A program made the translations under genes and the position numbers. The notes beneath the pieces were generated by a model, which worked only from the letters and a program-made list of their open reading frames with translations, did not search any database and was not told where the DNA came from. From assembly GCA_964035015.1 (NCBI GenBank), contig OZ036002.1:16537161-16601160 (forward strand): a DNA stretch of 64,000 nucleotides, written 5' to 3'. The number at the start of each line of letters is the position of its first letter. Within the stretch, counting starts at the first letter, position 1. Below are positions 11,445 to 23,233 of the stretch, one piece after another. The DNA is from Corallium rubrum. Its lineage: Eukaryota > Cnidaria > Anthozoa > Scleralcyonacea > Coralliidae.

Positions 11445-11669
11445 TACCGTTGGCACCTAAGCGTGTACGCCGCCGGTCAAAACATGTTTTATGTCAACGT
11501 CAAAGTTAAATGTTTACCTTGCAAACGTATTAGGATTTCACATGAATGGGCTCTTAGCCAATCACGTCTCGCCAATCCCACGGTGTTGATTTCAAAACGG
11601 TTAACTTTGGCTTAAATTTAGAACAGGTTTTTGACGGGCAGTGTACACGCTTAGGTGCCAACGACTGTA
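11445..11669. mobile_element. MITE-like element, about 225 bp
   Basis: The ends are inverted copies: GTTGGCACCTAAGCGTGTAC at 11449-11468 and its reverse complement near 11643-11662, with weaker matches outside and inside (CGCCGGTCAAAA / TTTTTGACGGGC). No ORF. Confidence 0.7.
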
Positions 11670-11707
11670 ATGGCAATCAAACACAACTAATCTTAAGCTA
11701 AACTATT

Positions 11708-12052
11708 ACGGATGTCACCAAAGTGTCGAAACGTGAAAAAAATCGCACGACGATCACGCCTACAAATGTTGGCGTCCCCGCCCACAAACGTTAACGATCG
11801 TCAGCAATTACGTCAGACCCTTTGAAATATATTCTGTAAAGAAACATGATTAATACCCGCAAAAAACTATCTACATATCCTACTTGTTTGTCGGTAATTT
11901 TCTTGCGGTTAAACCAGCGTTGAGAAGTTTTAGTAGATATTCATTACCGTGTTTACTAATCTATTTTCAAGAGTTCTGGGTAAAACGTTAACGTTTGTGG
12001 GCGTGATCGTCGTGCGAATTTTTTCACGTTTCGACACTTCGGTGACATCCGT
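11708..12052. mobile_element. MITE-like element with ~50-90 bp inverted repeats
   Basis: Left arm starts ACGGATGTCACCAAAGTGTC and continues through CGAAACGTGAAAA and CGACGATCACGCC. The right arm is its near-perfect reverse complement ending at 12052. Beyond the right end the next bases make the terminus read CACTACGGATG on the minus strand, reminiscent of CACTA-type termini. It lies about 130 bp from the EnSpm-like transposase 3' end. Confidence 0.75.
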
Positions 12053-12182
12053 AGTGGCGGAGTAATTAAAATAATCTAATCAAGTAATACATGTAATCTA
12101 AGTTTAATGTCCCAAATTTAAATTTTATCTAACAATTGTACATATATATATGTATATATATAAGATCGAGTTACACTGTATG

Positions 12183-15165
12183 TTACACATGAACGATCCT
12201 ATGCATTGGAGTAACATACATAACTTTTCCAACCTCCCGGCATTGTCCAAATCCTGCAATAAAGTTGCACTTGATACGCTGTACTGGTAAATATGAAGCA
12301 GGTCCTCCTACTTCAAATGAAGATACACTCCATAATTCCACTGGCTTTCCATAAGAAGAACAAATTTCTTCTGGCAAACACTGGAACCATTTTACTTTGG
12401 CAAGCAAATGTGGATGGGAGGATTCATTAAACACCCGATAATGTAAAATATAGTACTGCACTTGGGCAGGCCGCTCACTTGCTTCAGGTGCTATTTCACC
12501 ATCAAATCCAATCCAAGATGCAATAACCAGTGACGATCGCTCTGTTGCAGATGCTTGTGAACCACAGTATTCCCCAGCAAATACACAACCCTTGTACTTC
12601 CAGAAAGACCTAGCTGATTGGTTGTTACTCAGTTCAGCAGCAATGTTTGGATACAAAGCCTTGTATACTTCTAACATTTCACGATGTTCATCTTCAGAAA
12701 ACATACGTCGCTGTTTTGGAAGTTGTAATTCGAAGATATTAAGATCACACTGCCAGTCTTCAATCTCACTGATAGGTAATGTTGCATAATTAAGTACACT
12801 GAGAACAGCATCAGGATCCGATAATGTTTCACTTAATGAACCTCTTGCATTGCTTTCATGGTGAAAGATTTGACTTAATTTTTCATTATATGCTTCGGGT
12901 AACTGCATGTTAATCACAATATTGTCACTCAAGAATTTTCGCATTAGTTGGGCCTCAATAGATTTTTGATTTGTTGGAAAATTCCCAAGAATGCCATTGT
13001 ACCTTTCATAACTAAACAACCAGAAAACATACACTGGACCATAGTTCAGTAGGCAACTGATCATATGACAATGCAAATGCATGTTTGGTGTTACATATTG
13101 TTCACCATAAAGTTCTTGAAATGTGGTACAAAATTTATGAAGAAGTTGGTCAGCTTCTTCAATATGACTCAGACGTAAAATACGGGATGTTAACAACCGT
13201 GAAGCTAACACAAAGTACCTCCAACACTCAAGATGCCTGGTTGGGAGAATACCTTGTAGGGCAAAAATCGAAAACAAGTTGGTCCAGTTCTTCCATTGAT
13301 CTGCTGTGAAACCACCGAAACTAGATGCAATCTTTCTGGGTATTCTTCCAACATCGCTTGCAGTCTGCACACTATCTACCCGGGCTTGAATATCTTTCAA
13401 CTGTTTCTCTGAAATTATGTTCAATTGCAGCCACAAATCTACCATGCGTTTTGCTGTACCTAAATAGAAGTTATGCATGGGATCAATAATTGTAAAGCGA
13501 ATAGGTGAGAAATAGCTTAACTCACAGAGAACAGATGATCGGATACCATAAGCAGTCTGTAGTCTATTAAGCTTCTTGAGTTTGGCATTGTTTCAGTTCC
13601 TCACATTTCTGTTTGTGGTCTTCGTCCGTTCGGTTTATCCAAAGGCTTCGGTTGAATCCACTATAATCTTTCTTTCCAAATTCACCAGGAAAAAGTTTTA
13701 AACATTTTGAGCAACCACGATTGGCATTGTGGCTCAAAAAACCAGCAACCTTTCTGGCAGCAGGCAAATCACAGGCAACACAAAGTAAAGCTGCCTTAAA
13801 TGTTACATCCTTGGCACTTGGTGGTTGTGTTAACTTGAAACCTACACCCCACAGTGTTTTTAGTTCTTCCACAAGTGGTTTCAAGAATGGATTTAGGGAA
13901 GTAGATGGATCAATTGGGGGAACAACCCCTACTAGTATAACATTTTCTGGTTTAAAACGCATTGTACGTGGCAAGTTCATTAACGTTATATACAAAACTC
14001 CTACAGAATATTTTCCATGTTTAAAAGGCTGGAAAAAATCAAAGTTAAGCATAAAACCATAATGTCCAGTATCCTTAAAAAAATCTTTAAACTCTTCCCA
14101 AACACGACCATCTGTGACATCAGTAAATAGTCCTGTTCTTTTTTGTCTTTGTCTCCATTTTTCACACGATTCAAGGAACCCATTTCGTTGCAAAAAAGAC
14201 TTCAATGTTTGAATGACACTCTTATAGCAATAAATCTTTCTTGGATAGAAAGTTTTTTTTCCATTTTGAAGGGTCACCTCCTTCATTAGAACTTCACTAC
14301 ATGGTTTTCTTCGCCATCTTTGGGGATGATTTGGAAACCGAATAAATGTACATTTTTTTGATTTTGTATGACCTCCTACACATATGACAGCATCTTCTAC
14401 TGCATAAAGGGAATTGCATGATGGACAAACAACATATTTTTTAAAATTCTCACGATCAATTTTCATGAATTTCCACAGCAAATACAATGAAGATGGCAAA
14501 GCTGCTGCTAAAGTTTTTACAAAAGTCGAATTCTCCCCAATTATCTCAAAAATTGCTTTTAAAAATTGCAGTAACCATAACACAGCTGCATCGGGTAAAC
14601 AACACACAGCTTGCCAGAAACATATGAATGTGCAGATCCATCTCAGCACCAGAAAAGTATTATTTCCCTGATTAGTGGGTGAATCTGGAGTCAAACAACT
14701 GAATAGATCTTTCTCAATCTCCTCATAGCTTACTTCATCCCACTGTTCAGCATAATCATTATCCAGCAAATTGTTTGTTTCATCTTCTGATACTTCTGGC
14801 GAGTCTTGAAACTGCAATAGATACTCAGGAAAATTATCTGCATCATCATCACTGTCCACATAATATTTAGCTTGGCTAGATGCGTGTTTCTCTTCTATTT
14901 TGGTTTTTAGGTAATCCAGATCAACATTTCCTGTATCCTCCTCACCACCACTCATTTGTAAGTCAACATCGTAGTCAAAACCAAAATGAAACTCCTCTGC
15001 ATCTGGTTCATGTGTTGGTGATGAACTGGAAGAAGCACACGACCAGGTTCCTGTATCATTATCAAAGTTTTTCTTTTTGTGATCATAGAAATATCGAGCC
15101 GAAAAAGATTGATTGCAACTAGGACACGTCTTACGAGCTCGTTTTTTGTCCATATTCAAAAACAA
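12183..15165 (-). pseudogene. EnSpm/CACTA-type transposase, single frameshift
   Basis: Two consecutive minus-strand frames (15165-13567 and 13478-12183) form one protein with a one-base frame change near 13575; the second frame reads back to about 13575 without a stop. N-terminus: CPSC-type motif (KKRARKTCPSCNQSF) and an acidic Ser-rich linker. Core: CPSCNSLY, FMLNFDFFQPFKHG, ILVGVVPP, CVACDLPAARKVAGFLSHNA, CSKC, then DPMHNFYLGTAKRMV, TPNMHLHCHM and FWLFSYERYNGILGNFPTN. This motif order is that of animal EnSpm (CMC) transposases, which catalyse cut-and-paste DNA transposition with a DDE active site. It is divergent from the accessory gene starting at 15448. The frameshift probably inactivates it, unless it is a sequence error. 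Confidence 0.85.
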
Positions 15166-15447
15166 TTAGTTTTGAACTACACTGTATAAAGCAAGGCTGC
15201 CAAAAGCCCAAATTGTTTAAACTATGGCAATTGCGATACTATTAAGGACATATATGTACCAGACGGGAACTTTGGATACCCAAGAGATGCGCAATAGCTC
15301 ATGCGCTGTATTACAAAGGCGGGAAAATTGTTCTGAACTTAGAAGATCGAACGAAGCAGGCTTAGTATTCCAGTATTTCTCTTTCCAAATATGCGTTAAA
15401 CGGTTAAAGATAAAAGAACTATAGAATATATACATTGCTGCTTGGTA
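15166..15447. promoter_or_regulatory. Shared bidirectional promoter region
   Basis: These 282 bp separate the divergent start codons of the EnSpm-like transposase (15165, -) and the accessory gene (15448, +). Both transcripts must start in or near it. I saw no clear TATA box. Confidence 0.5.
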
Positions 15448-18400
15448 ATGAGCCAGTGTAAAGAAAATCTGAGCGTTTCAGAAGAAGATGAGACTGATAT
15501 GGTGGTACCTTCTCCGATCAAGAAACATGCAAGACGCAGCCTATTCAGTCAAAGCCAAACACCACGCCAAACACCATCAAATGCCAAATCAAACACTTGT
15601 AAGCAACAAGCAACCACCTCGAAGGCTACTAGTGCAACAACCTCGAAGTCTACTAGTGCAACAACCTCGAAGTCTACTAGTGCAACAACCTCGAAGTCTA
15701 ATGCAACAACCTCGAAGTCCTCTGCTAATGGAGAATCTAGTAGCAAAAATGTTGGTGGTCGAAGACTGCGTGTTTCTCGCTCGCCCGATATGATACCTCT
15801 AGCAGGTAAATGTAAAATTTAACGTATTGTATTTATCCCTAATGTGCTGCCTATCGCCATAATATTGATACAGTCAGACACATGTAATTCCTTTGTTGTT
15901 TGTCAGAATTGTCAGGAAACCAAGAGTTGTTGAGGAAAATCTTAACAAATCAAGAAAAAATTTTGGAGCAAAATAATCAATTGGCAGAACATTATCAGCG
16001 AAGTCAAAGAGAGCAGGGAAGTAAGATCAAAGTTACTCCTGAGATACGTGTAAGTTGGCAAATTATAATTACATTTTTATGTAATATTTAAAACATGTGC
16101 AGTTGTTGTACTGTAACCAACTTGTAAGAGAATGTGTAATATACAGTATATATATATATACATAATCAATTAATAATAAATGGTCTTAGGCAACTAATTA
16201 AGGTGAAGACATGTAGAATGTCATGACAGAATGTGTTTAAAAACACATTGTTTCTTATTTTTCTGAAAACAACATGTTATTTCTCTAAAACACATGAGTG
16301 CAGAGTCATTGATATTATAACAGCAATGAAATATCTTTTAGAATCTCATACAAATAGAAGTCTTATTGTTTAAAATCTTTGTTTTCCACTTTTGTAAAAT
16401 GTAAATACCAGATGATTGTAAACCAAAACCGATGATGTGCAGCATGGCCCAAAAAGAAACATGTCATGATTTCTGCCAAAACATTAACAAATCCATCTGC
16501 ATTCCTTAGCCTTTGAAATTGACACTGTGAGATCACTGCAATATGATTGGCCCATTTGCTACTTTTGAATTCTGCAGCCAGAAAGGTTTAGGAAAGCAGA
16601 TGGATTTGTCAATGTTTTGGGCAGAAATCATGATGTGTTTTTTTGGGGCCATGCCATGCATCATCGGTTTTGGTAATATGAAGACTAACAAACCACACAA
16701 ATATTAATGGGGTGAATGTAGTATGAAATTTTCTGACATCCTGATTGCAGAAGACCCAAATTGGATTTTAATTTCTTATGATATTTAAAATATTCCTTTT
16801 GCATTTTCACTAACACCATTTACAAGGCAATTGTGTCATTGTGTGGAGACTTTCAGGCTGGCTTTCTTGACTCAGTCAGGGCTAAATATTCTTGTGTAAT
16901 AGGGTGCATTTTCAACTGTCCTACTCATTTATTAAATAATACATACACGTGGGAGAATCAGATGTTATTCACAGGTGCATTTTTTGGAAATGCAAGTATA
17001 CAGTAGCTTTACTAATTACTTTTGAGCACCTCTCATGGTACTACATGTACAGTAGATGCCTAATCAAGAGTTTAGCTAAGTGTCCTACTTGACACTGTGA
17101 AGATCAAAACCTCAAATCGGCAACATTTTTACTGATTATAACTTACTGTAGAAACAATGTTTCAAGTAAACTTGGGTAGAAATTTCTGAACAATTAATTG
17201 CCATGGCTGACAATTTAAATATGTGTTGACCACAACCAGAATAATATTCCCATGTCAACATCTGAAATTTAGTTTATTTTAATTTTCTTTTTTTTAATAC
17301 AATACATACTTTTCAATTAGTTGAAATATTTCATACAAGAAGAATACATCCTGGGTATTAAAATATTGAATTTTCACATTAATTTTTAGCAAGCTGTTCG
17401 GGAGGCATATTCGTATGTCATTGATCAGAATGAAGAGGAGGAAGCACAGTTCAAAAAATGGAACTTTAGACAAGGGTAAGAAATTTTTACAGCCAATATA
17501 CATACACTACAAACAGTAAAAACCTGTGTATAAAAAAAACTCTAGGTTTTTCCAAGTTACTGTAGCCTAAAAAGGTTCTTATATATTTTATGTTTACTGA
17601 GAATTTAGCTGTTCATGTTCTTAGAAAGATTCGTATTTGCTTAAGAAGAAAACACTTGTCAGTCAATACTGGAACTACAGTACCTCTATTCTACAGTACA
17701 CTGGTTGATAACTGTTACTGTTACTGTTACATTGATATTTGTATATTGTTATTGATAACACTTACTCACTGAAATTATATAAACCTATATAACCCTTTCC
17801 CTCCTAGGTGTTGTCACTTGATGAAAAAAATCATCAGGCGATGCATTAGACAGACTAACATAATAAATTGTCCAGTTTTGGGTGGCCTAATATGGAAAGG
17901 GTTAAGGATGACAGATGGGCAGATAGACCTGGTTAACCCTTTCCCTCCTAGGCTAGGGGTTCTCACTTGATGAGTAAAATTGTCTAGCTGGTTCTGGGTG
18001 GCGTAATAGGGAAAGGGATAATCGGTGTGTAGAGGCAATTATTTGTGTACAGCATATCAAAATTTTGTATTGAAATTGCAAGAGTTTGTCCACAGTCTGG
18101 TTGCCATATAAAAACAGTTTTTATCATTATTTTTCCCACTATTTTATCTTACTTTTCCAAATAAGAACCTGTTCCAGTTTTTAATCTCAACAGGTTCTTA
18201 TTCAGTGTATAATGGAAGTTTAAATGTCAAAACTTCAGCGTACAGGTTCTTAATCACTAGGTTCTTATATGTGGGTTTTTACTGTAGTGTATTACTAAGG
18301 CTGTTTCATACAAACATTTGGTAAAATTTTACATTTATAGTAGATATGTTTATTTACTGGTCTGGAGGTCCTTACTAAAAAATATTTCCCCAAAGTCTCA

Positions 18401-20203
18401 AAAACAGCTCGAGGCCACTGGCCAAGGGAAGAGTTTTTGAGACTGAGCTGAGATTTTTTGGGGGAAATCAATAATATCACTGAGGTTATAATAAACAACA
18501 CAACTGTTAATCTTTCTATACTTACATGTACATCAAAATTTAATTATTTTATATTGTAAGTTCTGAATGGGTTATTTTGACATGTTTATTCATCAAACTA
18601 ACTCCACTAATTTGGGGCATTTATGAAAATAACAAGGAATGTGGGCAGGCGTTCTCTCAGAATGCCTGCCCTGCAGGCACTGCGGCCCAAGTTATCCTGA
18701 AATACGGACTGCTACAGCAGCTAATCAAACGGCGGGAAAACTTAGGATTCCACCTGCGCAGGACTAAAATAAATAAATGTATTTTTTGCAGGCGTCGAGA
18801 TCCAGAAAATATCAAGACTTCAGAGGAAGTCCAGCGATGTGTGAAAGGATGGCACCCTAATACCAAAGCATGTGAAATAAAAGGTAGTTTTGAAATATTG
18901 TTTTTATGCTTATTACTAAGCAGGAAACAGCAAATTTTTCTCATGTCCTCACTTTATTAGGCCTCGCAAAAAGTTGTGCATTGCCTTAGCTTCTTGAACT
19001 AGATAGATAGATAGAAAACTTTATTTAAACACGCTGGCCCCGTCAACCGAAGCTGATTTCCACGAGGGATGTTTTTCCACTGGTGAACTATGAGCTCTCG
19101 ATTGGAACTAATTAAAAATCTATTCCAATCTATTCAATATTAACAAGAGAAACGTTGCCTAGCGCGAGAAAATTCGCCAGTGGAAAACCGGCTTAAGTAA
19201 TATATTAAACAATCGTCAGTGTTCTTCCTCTGATTTCGAAGTACAGCCAAACAGGTTGATAACACAAGGCAAAGCTGAGTTTTTTATCCAGCTTGGCAGT
19301 AGTGTATTCAAACATTGGAGCAAGAACACTCGTGTTTGGTATAGCTTCTCAAACGAATTTATATTTTAAGAAAAAATCGACAAAAAGGTTTGCTAAATTT
19401 TACCTTTATTGTCTTCCTCTGATTTCTAAATACTAATAAATTATTAATGGTTAGGGATTGTTCAAAAAAGGCATACAAACAATTTTTTTCAATGAAAAAA
19501 TTAGAAAATTTTGGTTAGTATTCAACAAGTTTTTAACATATATCTACTACTTTCAATAGTGGCCGTGGACCGGTACTACAGAAGCCTCTACGAACAACAC
19601 CTTCGTGTCAAAAACCGAACGGACGAAATACACAAGGCGAGGCAAAGGGTCTACGAACGGCGAAAACGCGTAAGTATTACCATCCAATTTATTTTAGAAA
19701 GAGGAGACTAACTCTAGGAAGCTAATCATCGCATGTAACAATTCTCACTCGCAGATTGGTCACATTCCATTGTGGTTGAAATACAATTCTTAAATCATGA
19801 ATAATTTATGAACGAAACGCAAAGGGAAATCATAACCGAGTCCGAAGTTCAATATGTGATCAAACACGTGCATTAATTAAGCTTTTACCTCAAATTTCTC
19901 TGTATATCAAACACTTGAAAGTCGTAATTTGAAAATGAAAATAAGTGCCCAGCAAATAACTTTTAGACAAGACATAACTTCAAAGATAAAATTTTAATTA
20001 GCTAACGTTTCGTTGCTTGAAGTGCAACATAATCAAAGCAGTGTGATTACGTTTCCCGCCTGGTATATCTATTGCAACAATACTTGAAAGTCGTGTTTAA
20101 TTGATATATAACACCTCGGAAGTTGGTTAAAAAGCCACGGCTTCGCCTTGGTTTTTCAAAACGCTCCCTGCTGTTTGATATCAGATAAAACACTCTCATA
20201 AAC

Positions 20204-20239
<36 letters not shown>

Positions 20240-20837
20240 GTCCCATAATGGTGTAACCATTTAATTGTGTGGCTTGAAGAACCTGCGTAAGCCATGGTCA
20301 CATCTGAATGGTCATGTATATATGTAATAATGGTAACAAATCAGTGGGCCAAACTGAAGCTCCAGTCTTTACGAAACGATTCTTAAATGTGCTTAAACAA
20401 ACGGATATATACAACAACCGTGCTCAGGCATCAAGTAAAAACATAATTAGATATGACAATATATATATGTTACAGTATGTAATTGTTTGTATTTTTAGAA
20501 ATTAAAAGCTCGATCTGGTGTCCTAGAAAAGACAAGTCAATTAAACGATGAGCAGAAAACTAAATACAGAAAAGTCCTCACAATGGACTACATGTCGTCT
20601 GAATACTCAGGAACGGATGAAGACAACTCCCAACTTTTTGTTATATCAAAATTAAGTTGGCGATCGGATGAAGTAAGCAAAATATTCTATGCCTTGGATG
20701 AGAAACATGAGTCCGCTCTGTCAAGATCATCACGTCGAATGCTGAACAGAAGGGCAGAAGGACAGGATGATTCAAAGAGAAGTCTTCCACGCAAGTTTCC
20801 CATCTTTTCTGTTAAGAAAAAGTTTCTTCCGGGTTAA
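15448..20837 (+). CDS. EnSpm-associated accessory protein, six exons (375 aa)
   Basis: Exons 15448-15805, 15907-16049, 17390-17475, 18792-18883, 19560-19669 and 20499-20837 keep one frame across all junctions. The N-terminus is Ser/Thr/Lys-rich with near-perfect repeats of ATTSKSTS. Exon 2 is a coiled coil (NQELLRKILTNQEKILEQNN). The C-terminus contains LSWRSDEVSKIFYALDEKHE and SRSSRRMLNRRAEG. I recall this C-terminal block as a recurring feature of uncharacterised cnidarian proteins. Divergent orientation from the transposase suggests the two-protein layout known for plant En/Spm (TnpA/TnpD), with this one as the possible DNA-binding or accessory partner. That role is inference. The chosen start is the first ATG (15448); a TTG six bases upstream is in frame. 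Confidence 0.7.
16422..16674. mobile_element. MITE with 79-bp inverted repeats in an intron
   Basis: Left arm 16422-16500 (ACCAAAACCGATGATG .. AAATCCATCTGC) and right arm 16596-16674 are inverted copies with few differences; weaker pairing continues inward to about 16515/16583. It lies in the second intron of the accessory gene. Confidence 0.8.
17790..17905. repeat. Short inverted-repeat element, TTAACCCTTTCCC type, copy 1
   Basis: Begins AACCCTTTCCCTCCTAGG and ends GGAAAGGGTTA; a sister copy follows at 17933-18020. Confidence 0.6.
17933..18020. repeat. Short inverted-repeat element, TTAACCCTTTCCC type, copy 2
   Basis: Begins TTAACCCTTTCCCTCCTAGG, shares TCACTTGATGA and GGGTGGC with copy 1 and ends GGGAAAGGGATAA. 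Confidence 0.6.
18384..18468. repeat. Imperfect hairpin
   Basis: AGTCTCAAAAAC (18394-18405) pairs with GTTTTTGAGACT (18433-18444), with ATTTCCCC/GGGGAAAT at the outside. It lies within the third intron of the accessory gene. Confidence 0.6.
20208..20234 (+). repeat. (AT)n microsatellite
   Basis: Uninterrupted AT dinucleotides inside the last intron of the accessory gene. Confidence 0.9.
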
Positions 20838-20885
20838 ACTTGACCCTAAGGTGCATGGTCGCTTACAAGAGAGTCAGATCAACTG

Positions 20886-22619
20886 TTAAACTGAAATGTT
20901 CATTTGTAGCATTGATGTTAATGACTTTGCATGACTTACGGTATACTTACGGTATAATTTACTTATGAAGTAAACCCAAATTTTCGCCCAGTGAAAGAGA
21001 AATACTCTCCTTTTTTCCAGGGTGTCCCATTTTAGTAATTTGCACCGATCTCCGTACGACATCTCACCCCGTTTTTGTTTCAGCGCAATTCTGGATCCTC
21101 TTCTTTGAATTTTCTCTATAGCCTCAGTATCTTTAACTAAATACGGTGACCATAATGGTGTTGCGTACTCAATTACTGGTCTCACCAATGTTTTGTATAA
21201 CATGGAAAATATTTCTGTATTTGACGTGCCAACTGTTCTCGTAATCAAGCCCAGTAATCTATTTGCTTTATTCACGGCAGTATTCACATGTTCACTCCAT
21301 GCTAAGTTACTTGACATTGCTATACCCAGATCTTTAAATAGTTTAACGACTTTAAGTGGTTTTCCTAGAAACGTATACGTAGGTTCCGAGAAATCGGATC
21401 GATGTGTAATCCTCATCACTTCACATTTTTTCTGGTTAAAACTCAATTGCCCGGTATCAGCCCAATCACTCATTCGATGGAGGTCCGATTGGAGAATTTG
21501 GGTATCTTTCTCAACATCAGATAGTTCTCGGTATACTTTTGTATCATCAGCAAAAAGCTTTGTACAACTTTTTATGCCATCGGGCAAGTCGTTTATATAT
21601 ATTAAAAAAAGGATGGGGCCGAGGATTGTCCCCTGAGGTACCCCGGATTTTACGTCTGACCAGCTTGAATATGAACCTCTAATCACTACCCTTTGCTTTC
21701 GTTTTGTCAGAAAGTTTCGAAGCCATAATAGTAACGTGCTACCTACCCCGTATTGTTTTAGCTTGTACAGTAAAGGTTCATGTGGGACACTGTCAAATGC
21801 TTTGGAAAAGTCCAGAAAAGCAACATCAGTTGGGTGATTTCTGTTTCTTGACTTTACCCAGTTATGGTAGCATAGTAATAACTGCGATACAGTGGATCTG
21901 CCTTTCAAATATCCAAATTGGTTTCGATTAAAAATTTGCCTTTCTGTCCAGAAATTTACCAATCTTTCTCTAACAATTCTTTCTCCGATCTTTGATATTA
22001 TGGACGTTAGAGAAACTTGTCTATAGTTTTCTCTTTTAGATTTCGATCCCTTTTTATGGATTGGTGCTATGTTTGCCAGCTTCCATTCTAATGGTAGTTT
22101 ACCTGTAGCAAAAGACTTCTTATACAAGTCGGCCAATGATGATGACAGGTAAACAGCACATTCCTTCAAAATAATAGACGGGATGTTGTCGGGACCAGGA
22201 GACTTATAGACGTCTAAATTTTTTAAGTGAGATTCAACTTCCTCTGCTGTGCACACTATTTGGTTCAGCTCGTCATCTACCATGCGATTTATTCTTGGAA
22301 ACTCCCCAAGAATTTCACTAGTGAACACGGATGCAAAATACGTATTTAAGTGTTCGGCAATGTCGAGATCGTTCGTGATTTCCTTATCTCCCTCTTTCAG
22401 GTGCACTACGTTATTTGTTCCTTTACGTTTGGAATTTACATATCTCCAGAATGGTTTAGCGTTATTTAACTTAAGCTTTCCTGTTAGGTCTGCGATGTAC
22501 TCCCATTTGGCTGCGTTACACTTCTTTTTAACCATATTGTTCAACTTATTGTAGTAATTCCAATCGCGATTTTTGTCAGATCGTTTTGCTTTTCTATAAG
22601 CAGTTTTCACAAGACGGAC
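20886..22619 (-). CDS. Non-LTR retrotransposon reverse transcriptase, 5'-truncated
   Basis: About 575 codons remain open to the stop at 20886. RT motifs appear in order: SPGPDNIPSIILKE, WKLANIAPIHKKGSK, NYRQVSLTSI, NQFGYLKGRST, DVAFLDFSKAFDSV (first catalytic Asp), SGVPQGTILGPILFLIYIND, LFADDTKV (catalytic Asp pair), LSFNQKKCEV, YKTLVRPVIEYATPLWSP and the C-terminal IEKIQRR block. This is the jockey/CR1-like group. No endonuclease domain precedes it. The upstream text belongs to another gene, so the copy is truncated at about 22620. It inserted into the minus-strand gene fragment at 22620-23233. Confidence 0.85.
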   Translation of the reverse strand, partial: VRLVKTAYRKAKRSDKNRDWNYYNKLNNMVKKKCNAAKWEYIADLTGKLKLNNAKPFWRYVNSKRKGTNNVVHLKEGDKEITNDLDIAEHLNTYFASVFTSEILGEFPRINRMVDDELNQIVCTAEEVESHLKNLDVYKSPGPDNIPSIILKECAVYLSSSLADLYKKSFATGKLPLEWKLANIAPIHKKGSKSKRENYRQVSLTSIISKIGERIVRERLVNFWTERQIFNRNQFGYLKGRSTVSQLLLCYHNWVKSRNRNHPTDVAFLDFSKAFDSVPHEPLLYKLKQYGVGSTLLLWLRNFLTKRKQRVVIRGSYSSWSDVKSGVPQGTILGPILFLIYINDLPDGIKSCTKLFADDTKVYRELSDVEKDTQILQSDLHRMSDWADTGQLSFNQKKCEVMRITHRSDFSEPTYTFLGKPLKVVKLFKDLGIAMSSNLAWSEHVNTAVNKANRLLGLITRTVGTSNTEIFSMLYKTLVRPVIEYATPLWSPYLVKDTEAIEKIQRRGSRIALKQKRGEMSYGDRCKLLKWDTLEKRRVFLFHWAKIWVYFISKLYRKYTVSHAKSLTSMLQMNISV

Positions 22620-23233
22620 ATTCTGTCCATCTGAAAGGACGCGCTGGATCAGGAATAGGAAGAGGTATAACATCAATTGTTGGGCCACCATCACACCAAA
22701 AAAGATCTTTCTCTGGCTTTCCCACTTGACAGATTGGATGTGGACAGCCATGTTTGTAACAGCAAACAAGATGGGAAATGTATCTCTGAGGAGCTGACGT
22801 GTTCACATGTGCATTGCAGACATCCTATATCAACTTGATTTCCTTGTATTCGTTTGGATGCTCCAATTCCAACTTAATTTTGTCTTTCTTTGTCCCACTT
22901 AAAAAAGTTTTAACGTGCTTGAAGCTAAGCTTGGGAATTAGATCCCTAAATAGACTAATTGCAGTCTCTCCACAAGGTGCCTGGTCAACCCTTGAAATAT
23001 ACACATCAGTAGCATCTGATATGTTTTTCTGTAACTTAACATTGTCAATCTCGCCAGATTCATCACAGTTTAGACCATTCAATGTCGAGGGGATGAATAG
23101 ATTTGATCTAGCTTTTACCTCGCATCCGTTCTGTAGTTCAACAAGGTTCAAATTGCTCCCACCGCTGTATCTACTTGTTACAAGCTGGACATGTGTTGGT
23201 CTTTCGACATGTCTCTTTGTTCACCAAAATTGA
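22620..23233 (-). pseudogene. Uncharacterised transposon-associated gene, interrupted by the RT
   Basis: A minus-strand frame (about 23233-22825) encodes SSL..SRYSGGSNLNLVELQNGC, RSNLFIPSTLNG, DVYISRVDQAPCGE and ends after KLELEHPNEYKEIKLI. A second frame (22806-22620) encodes CCYKHGCPHPICQ and PLPIPDPARPFRWTECPSC. I recall both blocks as belonging to one recurrent uncharacterised cnidarian family; several Cys/His pairs suggest zinc binding. The frame change and the RT insertion at about 22620 make it a pseudogene. Confidence 0.5.

Noticed and set aside
12046..12060. CACTA terminus as the end of the full EnSpm element
   Set aside because: Its orientation points away from the transposase gene, so it is the outer end of the separate 11708-12052 palindrome.
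15488..15793. Repetitive open frames overlapping the accessory gene's first exon on both strands
   Set aside because: Shadows of the ATTSKSTS-coding repeats.
22620..22769. N-terminal extension of the reverse transcriptase frame
   Set aside because: This stretch is the interrupted neighbouring gene read in another frame; the RT pattern starts only at about 22619.
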